Shown here piece by piece: positions 21,850 through 33,186 of a DNA stretch of 64,000 bases. Every line of letters starts with the position of its first letter. The stretch's first letter is position 1. The notes under the pieces were generated by a model. That model saw nothing but the letters and a program-made list of their open reading frames with translations, ran no database searches and was not told the DNA's origin. The translations under genes and the position numbers were made by a program. Source of the DNA: Rhizophagus clarus (Eukaryota > Glomeromycota > Glomeromycetes > Glomerales > Glomeraceae); the NCBI GenBank assembly GCA_015698045.1, contig BLAL01000061.1, positions 2,501 to 66,500 on the forward strand, read 5' to 3'.

Positions 21850-23020
21850 ATGTACCAACTTCAAGTTGAGTAACAGTCCTGTTTAACTCTACAGCCCATG
21901 CCACCCTCCTGGGTTTATTCTCTAAATAATTCCCAAGTTGCCATAATATTACATTAATGGTATCCCAATCAAACATGCGACCGTAACAATCAAGAAAAAC
22001 ACTCTGTAGTTACGTTTACCAACAATGATAATGTGATTAAACCCAAACTCTTTAATGCCTTCCAAATATTGAGTAAATTCTGAATCAGTAAGTTCTAATT
22101 CAGTAAGTTCTGATCCTTTTCTTGAAAGATTAAGCATAACAGAAGTTGTAATATGAAGACGATCACATTCATTCTTGATCTTCTCGATTAACATGGATGA
22201 ACTATTATGTGCATGTGATGATTCATGTAGACCATTAACTTCTGAAACCTTATACACGGAGGCTTGATTTTCAAAGTTTTGCTTATGGAAATTTTTTTGT
22301 TTGGAAGTACAAGATGACATAGCGTTGTCAGTTCCTCTGTTGTCCACATAGTTCTTGAAATACCCTAAAAGGAACAGATTCGGCATAATTCCCCCAAGGA
22401 TGGTGCAAGTTCTCGGATTCTTCTTCTATTAGGGCAACGTTCAAATGACACCACTGCAACGCTAGTATTCTTCTTACTCTTGAATTCAGTACCTGCTTGT
22501 TGTTGTTGTATATCATAGTCAGAACTGGCTGTTCTTCACTATGAATTGACACCCCTGAACATATATAATTTCGCGATCTTTCTTATCTGGAATTGCTTTT
22601 TTCTTTGTTTGCGTTTTTCTTTTCTTGTTTTTTGTCTTTTTTTCATGACTTTCTTTCTTTAAGTTGAATACATGATGTTTATCGCATTTGGGCGATATCT
22701 CCAGTTTTTCTCCATCTTCATGATTATTCTGGTCAGAAGTTTTTGCTCTTGAAAGAGATAAGCCTCTGACATTTTCCTCCGTTTGACATGACGTCCCCAC
22801 AGAAGGCAGATAGCATCCTATACAGTGACCAGTAAGACCGAAGGAAGTCCTAGCAGATACACCATAATTCCATTTGGCCCGTATGGTATCACTATTCCTT
22901 GATATCTATGTATAACGTTTTAAAATAGTTTTTTCCACTATTAAAAAAAAACTTAATTTCTGTGAAATAATGCAATACCTGAACTTGTCGATAAAAGTTG
23001 TTATTATTAGTCTGTTCCAT
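21850..23020 (-). pseudogene. Broken gene of unknown family (at least 2 exons, frame changes)
   Basis: Exon 1 (23020-22979) starts MEQTNNNNFYRQVQ; a GT-AG intron (22978-22906) leads in phase to exon 2, which starts at 22905 (ISRNSDTIRAKWNYGVSART). The protein continues through a lysine-rich KKTKNKKRKTQTKKK segment. Near 22545 the coding signal moves to another frame (YNNNKQVLNSRVRR), then at about 22380 to a third, and near 22000 moves again within RVFF to LDCYGRMFDWDTINVILWQL, which continues to about 21850. Some shifts may be unannotated introns; the last, within RVFF, looks like a one-base indel. The family is not recognised. Confidence 0.5.
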
Positions 23021-24055
23021 GGTTCTTTAATCGCGAGTTCCTCAAGCCACTGTAAATCTTATTAAATAAAACGCATATATTATATTTTATAAAAAATTAA
23101 AATAAACAACGCCCTTATTTATTTCTTCCATTTATCAAACCAATTTGTTCATTTATGTGAAAAAGAGAATTGCGAAATGGATCATTATTTATGTTAGTCA
23201 TGTCGATCATAGTTTAAAATTTTCGATCTTAACTTTAGTCAAATGAGGTCATTATGATAATTAATCATTAGTTCTATAATAGCATGGGCGTGAATTGTAT
23301 AGTAGAATTTGTACGATTCAGTAATTTAAAAGATTAATTTGTTTTATTGATTAATTGTTAGTTGCACAGTATACCATATTTATTTTCAACACGACATCTA
23401 AATTTATCATTTATGATTATTTTTCACAAGAATGTGATGTAATGAGAAATAAATATGCTCTAGTTTTTTAGTAATCTCACAAACACTTTAAGTAGAATTA
23501 TATTTAGACTCGATTACTTAGAACAGTACAATATGTTTAGAGAAAATCTTTGCAATTTCTGACAATTATTTTAACAAGTAGCGATGCAAAAGGAATTTAG
23601 TAGATATGTATAACATTTATAGTACTGTAAAGTATTAAGCGATATACTGTATTAATTACTTGTATTAAAATAAGAAAATCAAGAAAACACATTTTCATTA
23701 ATGTAATATCATAGATAATGTTTATAACTAAACATTTTTAATTGTGAAAAAAAAGTTCTTCCATTAAAAATAATTTACTTTGATTTACACTCACTAAACC
23801 TTTAATTATGCTTGCTTTTTTTTTAATTTTTCATATACAATATTACAAAACAAGACTAAATAAAAAGTTTGAAAGTTGATGGGTAGTTGTTAGAACGTTT
23901 ACAAGAAATAACACTTTTTTTGGTTTTAAACTCTATCTTTTTTTACAAAAATAATTTGATATGAATTTGATTTTAGCTTCTAATTATGAGGACCGGCAGA
24001 TATGCTATATTTTATAATAAAAAAAATTCTTATTAAATCTTACTCGGGCATCATC
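23021..24055. other. AT-rich spacer, no gene
   Basis: No frame, repeat boundary or motif stands out. Confidence 0.5.
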
Positions 24056-24470
24056 AAAAATTAATTGAATAGGAATAACTGCAGCTTCATTGATGTCTGG
24101 ATCTAAATTTACTCTGTAAACAACAAAAACAGGTGAGCATTTGTAGCTATGTTGATGATATGTCATTAAAATAAAAATAATTCGCCCTCTCCTTTAGATA
24201 TTAGCGGAATCACCTCCAATAACAGTCAAAACTTGATTCCACTTATTCCACAATATACCTCCAGTATGAATGATTGTCCTCCCAGCCTTCATAATATGAA
24301 ATAGGCTACTCTACTTCCAGGATTATTACAAAAACTATTAAAATTAGTTCGTTTAAAGGTATCGCCAATAGTATTTATTTCATTAAGGCCAATCGTAAAA
24401 GAATCAAAAAGAGTCTTTTCTAAGAATACACAATAATTCTCTGAAGCAATAAAATGAATTTTAGAAAAAT
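24056..24470 (-). pseudogene. Decayed minus-strand gene fragment, unknown family
   Basis: Three coding-like blocks in order on the minus strand: 24.45-24.29 kb (EKTLFDSFTIGLNEINTIGD onward to NPGSRVAYF), 24.29-24.19 kb after a frame change (MKAGRTIIHTGGILWNKWNQ then VLTVIGG), and about 24117-24051, a possible exon (NLDPDINEAAVIPIQLIFDD) flanked by a TTACAG acceptor and GTAAGA donor. The frame change near 24290 and a stop after GGDSANI suggest a dead gene. The family is not recognised. Confidence 0.4.
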
Positions 24471-24559
24471 AATTTTTTTTGGAGAAAAAAATTTTTTTTA
24501 AAGTACTTGAAAAAAGTTTGAGGATATATATATACTTGTAAAACCTTTCTGAATACATG

Positions 24560-26682
24560 ACTAATAAAATTGACTCATTTGAAACGTTACATTCGATTAT
24601 TCATCTTCTGAAGATATATCATTGGTTATATAAAGATCAATTGTATACTGGCAAAGCTTACATATTATGATGTAATGCATTTGATCGAATGGTACATTCC
24701 ACAAAATTTGGCTGTTTTCTTATTTAACATTTTAACTTGTATATTTTTTTCTAAACCCTTGGAAATTAATGCCGAAATAGTTAGGAAACCTAAAACCTCT
24801 CAAGGAATTAATCAATTTAAAAACTCCTACAAATGTACAGGATATTGCTTGCAAAGAATATAGAATCCAAAAATTAATAATATTCTCTTAAAATTCTTTA
24901 TATTTATAAATGTTTATAATAAACTAATATTTCAAATATATTATTTTAAATAATTTATAGATATCACCACTTGTATGAAAATCAATAACATTGTTCTCAA
25001 TTTGAAGGTTTGGCCAAAAAAATGAAAAAACATTCAAATCCTCAAAAATGTAATGGTTGTGTAAAAATTATCATTTAACAAGAACGAATGTCTCGATATC
25101 ACCAGAAATTAAATTGGTCAATATAAATTTATTACCATGTGAATATATAAACAGCTTGTTGAATAAGGTTTAGACATTAATATCTGGAAGATCAAGTCCA
25201 TTTTTGATGGACTGAATTGGGAAAAAGTAGATACAAATGTGATGGATTTTTAACAAGTCGTTTTTTTTATATTCAATCACCTTGTATAGCAAAAAGAAGT
25301 AGTAGATAATAATTTTTTTGATAATGTGTATCACTACCACTAGTATCTCTTTCTTTGATGAATTGTATAATCACCTTATAAACGCTATGAAAAAGAAAAT
25401 GTTATCTGAAATCATACTTTACAAACGAAAAAAGAACAATAATAAACTTAGAGGGATTTTGAAAAAAGTATATATATAGAAATATTGCAGCAGGAGGTTT
25501 AATTACAAAGCTTTTTTTATTGTAATAAAGGAGATCTGTTCTCCATTACGTGGTGGGTGAACCATTAAAAAAATGCACCATCATATCCATCATATCCATA
25601 TAAGGGAATAGATGAGGTTGATTCGCTTCACTTACCTCAGTCTTATTGGGTCCTATTATCTCACTGGTTAGTGACTTATACATCATGCGCAGTACAGAAT
25701 TAAATTTCATATGAATTTTTTTAAAACTTTTCGATTGACCGATTGCTTATCAATCATCACGTTTTTAGTTTTAACTTATAGATAATCTAACTAATCTAAC
25801 ATAGAATATTTCTCATTTCCATCAATATTGTAACTGTGATTATTTAGTCAGAAGTCAGAACTGCTTTAAGAGTGTATAAAAGTCTTCGTGCAATTTCATG
25901 CAAAAAACTCAAAACCTATAAAAATAGAGAAAGCTAACAAGCTCGTAGAAGAACTAAAGGTTAAGGTTAGATAAAGGGAAACAATTTTTTGTTGTAAAAT
26001 CCTCCATTATAATAAAAAAGGAATAACTTTTTATTGTAAAATCCTTTACTATAAAAAAAGGAACAACTTTTTATTGTAAAATCAGAACTTGGACATTCGA
26101 ATTTTTTTCCATCACTAATCTCTATTTGTCACACTCTCTCGTAATACCAAAAACATATAGCTCCCCGTGTACCAAGACTATTACCTTTATCAACGAATAA
26201 AAATTGCCTTCACTCTTCGATCATGATATGTAAAAGAACGGAAAAAAATATAAAACACAAATGTACATAACAATTTATTATTAGAAACAAGTTTTATTCA
26301 TTATATGCTTTGTGAATTATACTATGTAAAACTTTGCTATTCTCTATTTGATGTCCTGTTATTAACAACTTATCGCCCACTATTTTTCTCTGATTACATC
26401 TCTGATAACGCAATAACAGATGTTTGATATGAACTTGGGGTTGTTTTCATTTAGGAAAAACAGTAGTATATATTTTTTTTGCAAAGATGCTATACTTAAT
26501 TTTTTTTTTTTTTTTTAAAAAAAAAGCAAATTATTATGCACGTTAAATTTAAATAAAAAACTTTCATCGGTCAAATTGAATCAACCCATGGTAATCAAAA
26601 TATAACATTTTTAAGAAAAAATTTACAATTATAAAGGTTTAATTTTGATAAAGTCATTTTTTTTTTTACAATAATAAATAGT
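24560..26682. other. Spacer with a small tandem repeat, no gene
   Basis: The sequence is AT-rich. About 2.6 copies of a roughly 41-base repeat (GGAACAACTTTTTATTGTAAAATC) lie at 25977-26085. A T18-A10 tract lies at 26500-26525. The frame at 24675-24863 ends in EIVRKPKTSQGINQFKNSYK and may be a gene scrap, but nothing supports it. Confidence 0.5.
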
Positions 26683-27097
26683 TTATGACTCTATATTTTC
26701 ATCAAGGTTATGAAAATTTCCTTGATTAGTTATAAACTTCCTAATTAGATCATTAACTTTATCAGGACATTCTTCCTGAATAAAATGGTTTGCTTCAGGG
26801 AAATGTACAATTTTTAGATTTGACACCAATTTTCCCATATTAGACAAACATAACTCTTTGTGCATCGTTAGATTTTTGTCTCCCTACAAAGTTAAAAAGT
26901 TTTTAATAGCAAATTATAATTGAAACATTTTAAAATTACAGACGTACCCAAATGACTAAAGTAGGAATCCCGATGAAACCAGGTTGTTTAATTCCACACC
27001 TTTTTTATTCTTTGAAAAATCCATTAATAACATCATCACTCCTATAATAATTTAGTCTGCCTGTAAGACTAGCATGATTATCTGCGCAAAAAATTGC

Positions 27098-27174
27098 GGT
27101 TAATAGATATTGAGTATGATATAACCTCTGATATCGGTTAATAAATATTGAGTATGATATAACCTCTGATGTTG
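27098..27174. repeat. Tandem duplication of 38 bp at the left end of the TIR element
   Basis: GGTTAATAGATATTGAGTAT and the following 18 bases occur twice in a row (27098-27135, 27136-27174) with few differences. The second copy merges into the left inverted repeat. Confidence 0.8.
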
Positions 27175-29170
27175 TATAGTATAGCTTTTTTTTCTATACA
27201 GTATAGTTGCAAATTAAATATACTCTGAGTATAGAAATTTTTTAATATCGTACTGACTATACTACTATACTTTGTAATTTAGTATACATGACCCATAAGG
27301 TTGCTATTAGATTGTTTGATAGACTTTGCACATTCAATAAAAAATTTTTTTTAAAAAATTTTCTAACTACATTTATTATTTATTTATGCATTTTAAGTAA
27401 GAAAAAAAAAATTTAATATTAGAGAAAAAGTGATAAATTGTCAATATTTAAAATATCAAACATAGTCAATATAATAAAATAATCATTAATTTTCAATAAA
27501 GATTTCTGCGTTATCAACGCCAAAAAAAAAAAAAAAAATATAATAAAATAATAAATTCAGCTTTAGTAATTTTACTACCTATAAAATAAATACTAATTTT
27601 AAAAATTTTCGATTAGCCTCATAAGTTTATCATCAAATAATTCTGGAGGACATATTGGTCACGTTCATGTTCTCTAAAAAGCAAAAATTTCCAAGTAATG
27701 TTACCCTTGATCTTGGACTTTTAGGTAGGAGATACCTAGTATCTACAGTTAAAAAAAATGAATGAAATGTCAAGAATGGTCCTATTACATTTCTAACTTC
27801 CAATTTATAACACTTACTTTCCATTCCAAAATCTAAGGCCAAAATCTATATTCAGACGTTCAGATAAGTACCTATAAATAAAAAAAATAAATGAAATGCT
27901 AATAACGCTTATTAACATTCCCCAAATCCCATTCCTTAATTCCTATCTTCCATTGATTTTGAGTCCTAAAGTCCAATATCCAAGATATCAAAAGGAATAT
28001 TAGTAAAATTTTACTAACTGCTAACATTCCTTAAATCCTGCTCTCTACACCAACTTTCACCTAATTAATGAGAACATGATTTTATATAATGTGTTCTTAC
28101 ATAATCGTGTAGTAATTAAACCTTTTCTTTAAAAAAGAAAGCCATTTTTAATATAAAAAATAAAAATAAAAAAATAAAAAAATTTCCGGCTGCTTAAAAA
28201 TAAAATTCTTTTATTGAGAAAAAACAAAAAAAAAACAATTAAAAGAAATTTTTGGTTTAAATAACTCATAAAAAGTATTAAAATAAAAATTTAAAAATAA
28301 AAAAATTGATTAATGAAAAGAAAAAAATGATCGATAAAATTTATCAATCTCAAATGATCCACTATTAAAAAGTCTGAAGTATAGTTAGTATAAGATGCAT
28401 CTTTTCTATACCAGTGTTGGCAAGTGACATGAAATGATACAAATGATATTAGTGACATGTCACATGTCATTATATCATTTCAAAAGGCAAATGACAAATG
28501 ATTGTCATTTAAAATATATCATGTGACCTGTAATATATTTCGCATATTTATTCTGTTAATCTTTTATTACATTAGATATTTAATTCAAGTTTATCATTGA
28601 ACTAACATAAACTGGCATTTCTAAAGATTCATTAAACAAATTAAGTAGATTTCATTTATCTAATGGATTATCTACTGGATGAGTATCCTACCCACCTACT
28701 ACAAAATTATAAGTTTCTTTATTTATAACCATCATCGCTATTTAAATGATTTTCTTTGTCAACTGACAAAAACGCGAAAAAAAATTAAAATCTTTAGATT
28801 CATTTTGCATAAAATAAAATGTTATCACTTATTTTTTTTTCCAAATTTAATAAACGAAATATGTTCATTAAGCTATTTTGGGTATACGCGCCTAAAAGAA
28901 TTACCATTAAGAAATATTTTTGCCGCAAAATGGATCATCAAATGATAATGACATTATCATTTAAAAATGACACATGTCATTTCGTCACTTGTCATTTGTA
29001 AATGACATTTATTTTAAATGATACGAATTCTTATATCATTTTGATATCATTTGGGATAATTTAAAAATTAGCCAAATGACATTATCATTTGCCATCACTG
29101 TTCTATACCGAGTATAGTTAGTACCATACTTATTATACTATACAACATCGAAGGTTATATCATACTCAAT
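27147..29170. mobile_element. TIR element inserted in the hydrolase pseudogene, unclassified
   Basis: Inverted repeats of 33 bases with two mismatches lie at 27147-27179 and 29138-29170 (outer half ATTGAGTATGATATAACC). Further copies of GTATAGTTAGTA/ACTATAC follow inward at both ends. The element interrupts an exon between coding blocks ending FFDNI and beginning CADNHASLTGRL. It has no transposase frame. It contains a nested hAT MITE (28412-29100). The superfamily is unclear; exact ends and target duplication could not be fixed because of the tandem copy on the left. Confidence 0.75.
28404..29108. mobile_element. hAT-type MITE, 689 bp, with 8-bp target duplication
   Basis: Termini are CAGTGTTGGCAA (28412-28423) and its partner TTGCCATCACTG (29089-29100), the CAGTGNTGGCAA form typical of hAT elements. 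A perfect 8-bp target duplication TTCTATAC flanks it (28404-28411, 29101-29108). Many ATCATTTG/CAAATGAT words fill both subterminal regions. No transposase is encoded, so it is non-autonomous. Confidence 0.92.
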
Positions 29171-29612
29171 AACTATATTATCAAAAAATTGCTTTATGTC
29201 CTCTTTACTCATTGTCTCTTTTGGAACGGTTCTAAATATTTTATCATGCATTTCAAGGTCCCTTAATAAAAGCCAATTTTCTCCTATTGGTCTTGATAAA
29301 CCGAATATGTATGTATAATATATTCCAAGGAGCTGATTTACACACGGTCAAAATTTTTGCCAAGAAAGGGCAAATGTAGACATTGGGTTTCTTATTAAAG
29401 ATTTTAAATTGCGATAATGGATAAAATCAATCAATCGGGAATAAAAATTTTGGTAAAGTATGACCATATGTGGACCATTTAATATTATTAATCTATCAAT
29501 ATATCCTGATTGATCCTGATATTGATCCCATTCCCAACTTTGAGCTGCAGCTTGCCATGCAATTATAGAACCCCTATAATTAATGATGATATCATAGGAT
29601 TAATATAATTAA

Positions 29613-29641
29613 TTATTTTTTTTTTTTTTTTTTTTTTTTTT
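29613..29641. repeat. Poly-T tract within a pseudogene intron
   Basis: A run of about 28 T lies in the intron between the GHDW and GSIIAW coding blocks of the hydrolase pseudogene. Confidence 0.9.
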
Positions 29642-29740
29642 AAGGAAAATTCATTTTAAAATAAACTTATCAATATTAGTTTAAGTTACCAGTCATGTCC
29701 AACTATACATACTGCACGTCCATTAGAGGATAATTTTTGT

Positions 29741-31663
29741 ATGATTTCACGTATTTATTTATTGTTAAAGATTGAGCATATGACGTGAGGTCGACAAACT
29801 ATACTAACTAAGAAACCTAGACTAGAAAGGAATGTAATTACGCGAAGCAAACTCCGCAAACGCAGGGAAGCCCAACCTGGGACGAAAAAAAACTATAAAT
29901 TAGGGAAAGGGATAATCGTAAAAAAAAGGGGGAATATAGACGAAAAGAAGACCCATTAGACCTGAGTCCACTTGAGCAAGAAATCTATCTAAAAAGAGTA
30001 CTAAACAAGGGAGTCCAATTCTATGAAAAGTAAAAAGAAAAAAAAATAAAATTTGTTGCCACTATTTCTACCCAAGGTAAGACCTTCCGAGTTAAAACCA
30101 TTTTGGCAGAGGAGTGTAATCAAAACCATGACAGGTATTCATTGAAGCAGAGCCCTAAGACTGAAAGTACCTGAGGTGTGATAATCTGTTCTATAAAAAA
30201 TAAACCTGGTAGAATCTAAGTTAGTAAAAAAACCAGTAGCTTTAACAGTTTCGCTTTGCTGTCATTACCACCAGTGGTGAAGCCCTTCTTGTTTTTATTT
30301 TTCAACGATTTTTGCGAAGGAGCCCTATTAGAGTTAGTAGGTTTTTGAGGTTGCCATGACGAAGAGTTGCCCCCTCTTCTTCTTATTGGGCAAGGGTGGA
30401 GGAGGTACAGTTTTAAACCATCAATTTTCAGCATTATCTAGGGTAAACGTAGCATGAAGAGCTTTCACATAGTCATCATACTTTTCAAAATACCCTAGCA
30501 ACAACCTCTCTCCTTTGTTCGTCCTTATTAATTTGAAAGCTTTGACATTATGCGCTTGCAAAAATAAGTGACTATTAGCACGATCCTAGAGTTACTGTTC
30601 AAACATTACTTCAGTGGGATTACATAAAGCTAACACAAATTTCTCTCTAACTTTGCGTTGCTTTAGTGTCCATGCTTTAGAAAACTAACAAACTGGCATT
30701 TTACCTAAAGTATAGGTCCAGCAACTGCTATCGAAGCTGGCGATAGTAAAGGAGTTTAAGGCGATACATAAACAGACTGTCTGGTATTTTCTTTGACCTT
30801 TGATATTTATACTCAAGAAGGTCCCCTATGCTGTAAGTTGATTTAAAATCTCTTCGGGAGACCATTTAACCAGAACATCGTAAATGAGGATGTTGCAGAT
30901 ATTTGATTTCTGCATATCTGTGATTGATAAACCTGTTATTATTTTTTTTGGATGATGATCATTGGTGGATTTGGTTAATTTTTTATCAGGAAAACTTGGT
31001 ACTGAAGTCTTTGTGAAAGTAGAAACCAGATTGGGAATCTTCTCAACCTGTTTTTCCCTGAAGAGAACGTTGGCAGTGGGTTTGATACTATATCCGGTAA
31101 GTCTACATCCATGGCACTTGTGAGTGATATCGATTGGTGCGATGATAATAATCTACTTACTACTATTGGATCTTGTATTACAGGTGCTACTGGTGTTATG
31201 TATGAGTAGACGGCGAAGTCAGAAACTTGGGAAATTTTGGCCACAGCAAATTCGCTACAGTTTGAAGAATAGCAGAGCGCACTACATGATGAAACATAGC
31301 CAGTAGTGTCCCTCAGTCTTCGTAAGTTATAGCATTTTGTTTGAAGAACCCTACTTTTATGTTCTCACTAAAGAGTTTTTGTTTTGTTTATTCTGGTAAC
31401 CTAGGTCTTTGGAGAAGTAGTCTGGCAGAAGACGGTTGAGTTCTTGGTAGAAAGTTAATATAAAAAAGTCTATGGTATCATTAAAGACATCGTTACGTCC
31501 TTATGAGGCTACGTCGAACTCTCCCCCTATATAGTTGAGAGCTGTTGCTTTATCTAAGCAAGTTTGTGTGTGTGGAACTGGTCTTTGCATTTTGGGTACT
31601 GCAGATTATTATGAAAAGTTTTGAGTTTCAGAAAGACTTTTTTTTTATTATGATTTCACGTAT
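29741..31663 (-). mobile_element. LINE ORF1 relic with 14-bp target duplication
   Basis: ATGATTTCACGTAT occurs at 29741-29754 and 31650-31663, flanking about 1.9 kb that interrupts the hydrolase exon inside the coding block LLLTDIREI. On the minus strand the insert decodes, with several frame breaks and stops, to a protein laid out like the intact ORF1 at 16.4 kb: an RRM-like block (YDVLVKWSPEEILNQLTA), then a Pro/Lys-rich tail (PPPPLPN, SQKSLKNKNKKG). The 3' end is an AATAAATAAATA-type tail. No reverse transcriptase is present. Confidence 0.8.
30216..31310 (-). pseudogene. Decayed LINE ORF1 coding region
   Basis: This is the recognisable coding part of the relic above. It starts near 31310, carries VKWSPEEI at about 30866, FLQAHNVKAFKLIRTNKGER near 30530, and ends at the TAA near 30216. 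Stops and shifts occur at several points. It would have bound LINE RNA. Confidence 0.7.
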
Positions 31664-31785
31664 GTCCGTTAATAATAAACTCGCTTTATAATGATGCACA
31701 TCACGTGGTTTATAATTCCTTCCCGTTCCCCTCTATAATTAAGTATAAAAGTCATTAAAGATAAAGTTTCTCTCTATATAAATAA

Positions 31786-31948
31786 TATGGGTTTTTTGCT
31801 AGGAAAATGACCTTCTGAGAAATTTTTTAACTAAATTTTATTGTTAAGCTCATTTTAATCTATTAGCTTTGAAAAATAAAGAACTATAAAAATCTCAATT
31901 TTTGATAAAAAGTTCTCAGAAGGTCATTTTCCTAGCAAAGAACCCATA
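31786..31948. mobile_element. Stowaway-like MITE (159 bp, TA flanks) in a pseudogene intron
   Basis: Inverted repeats of about 33 bases (left TGGGTTTTTTGCTAGGAAAA, right arm the reverse complement with a single mismatch) span 31788-31946. TA dinucleotides flank both sides, as for Tc1/mariner-derived MITEs. It sits in the intron between the FWYAWRYQL and RGTGRN blocks. No coding capacity. Confidence 0.85.
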
Positions 31949-32509
31949 TACTATGTCATGTATAATTTATTTACCATATCTATGGCAACTAAATGATAAT
32001 CCATATCTTGAAGCCCTCGAAGCTGATATCTCCATGCATACCAAAACTAAGTAAAGATGCAATATGAGTAACAATATTAATAATAAATGTGATACAAATA
32101 TTTTCAAAATACCTGAGGAAATCCATGCAAAAATAAAATTAAAGGCTTAGATACATCCCCAACCTCAACATAGTGGAAAATTTTCCCTTCAATTGTTAGA
32201 GTTTTGTGTTTCACAAAATCAGAACATTCAGTATATAATCTTGACTCATCTACAAATAAATGATTCTTTTTAACAGAAATTTCTTTGAAGAATTAATTAA
32301 TTGTACGTACACTTCTTGAATGCTTAATATTTTGGATAACCTGTATACTTACAACTAGTACTTCTGTCTTTTACGGTAAAAACATCTTTCCGTTTAATAA
32401 TTATATCTTTTAAGAGAGGAATAAATACCAAAAAAATAAGCCAGAAAACTCCAAGAGAATAATCAAACATCAATTTGGCAATATTTTCAATTTCATGTAA
32501 ATTCAACAT

Positions 32510-33186
32510 TTTAACAACGAAGAAAAAATGAAAAGCCTAACGGAAAAAAAAAAATGTGTGTTAGTTATTTAAGCACATGTTCTCACATGAAGATTTCGAT
32601 ATAACCTTAATTCTGAGATATTGTGTAACTGTCGATCTCATTTTTCCGTAACCGAATATGTACGCGATACAAATAGTCGAGACAAAATTCTAAACACCCT
32701 TAACTAAACCTAATCCTAAATAACCATCCGGCCACCATCCTTATACACTATTATTCCTCTGATTTTACTTCTCTACAATTTGCATAGTGAAATGACACAG
32801 CCAAAGTATAATTGATAAAAAGTGTCGGTAATCTTATAAGATGATGATACAGTATATAATTCCGAAGCATTTAAACCAAAGCATAGAAATGGTAATATGC
32901 CACAAACGTCCAGGCATTATTTGCAAAATGACCAAATTAAATGAAATTAAAATACCCTTAACTGTTAACTGCGTCATGGTAATCATTTTCAAAAAGAATT
33001 GAAATAACTCTTTATTATCATAGAAATAAAAGCAAATAAATAGCAAATATAACGTTAAAATAACAAGTTTTTAATTGAAGATTAGATCATAATAATAAAA
33101 CATACTCTGCTACATTACATTTAATTAAAATTACGCAAATCATAAAGTATATATGCAGTAATTAAAAGGAAAATTCTATGCGATAG
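32510..33186. other. Intergenic spacer, no gene
   Basis: AT-rich sequence between the 5' end of the hydrolase pseudogene and the 3' end of the next minus-strand gene. The 70-codon open frame at 32834 has no coding character. Confidence 0.5.

Larger units (their letters stand above)
26683..32509 (-). pseudogene. Alpha/beta-hydrolase (epoxide-hydrolase-like) pseudogene torn by insertions
   Basis: Exons on the minus strand: 32509-32341 (N-terminal membrane anchor), 32282-32113 ending in the oxyanion-hole motif HGFP, 32046-31975 (FWYAWRYQL), then 31732-31650 continuing at 29740-29690 across a LINE insertion. The nucleophile motif GHDWG spans the next splice to 29573, and that exon runs to about 29171. 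The next exon is about 27097-26947 and the last is 26883-26683 with the catalytic His region (ANHFIQEECPDKVN). The order matches soluble/microsomal epoxide-hydrolase-like proteins of the EPHX4 type. Damage: in-frame TGA 29350-29348, TAA 27007-27005, a TIR element in the middle of an exon, a LINE relic inside another, and WGDKN where the family usually has an Asp as fifth residue. It is dead, but the exon order and most splice sites survive. Confidence 0.88.

Noticed and set aside
25977..26085. CRISPR-like spaced repeats
   Set aside because: Only 2.6 adjoining imperfect repeats without unique spacers, in a eukaryotic genome; an ordinary tandem repeat.
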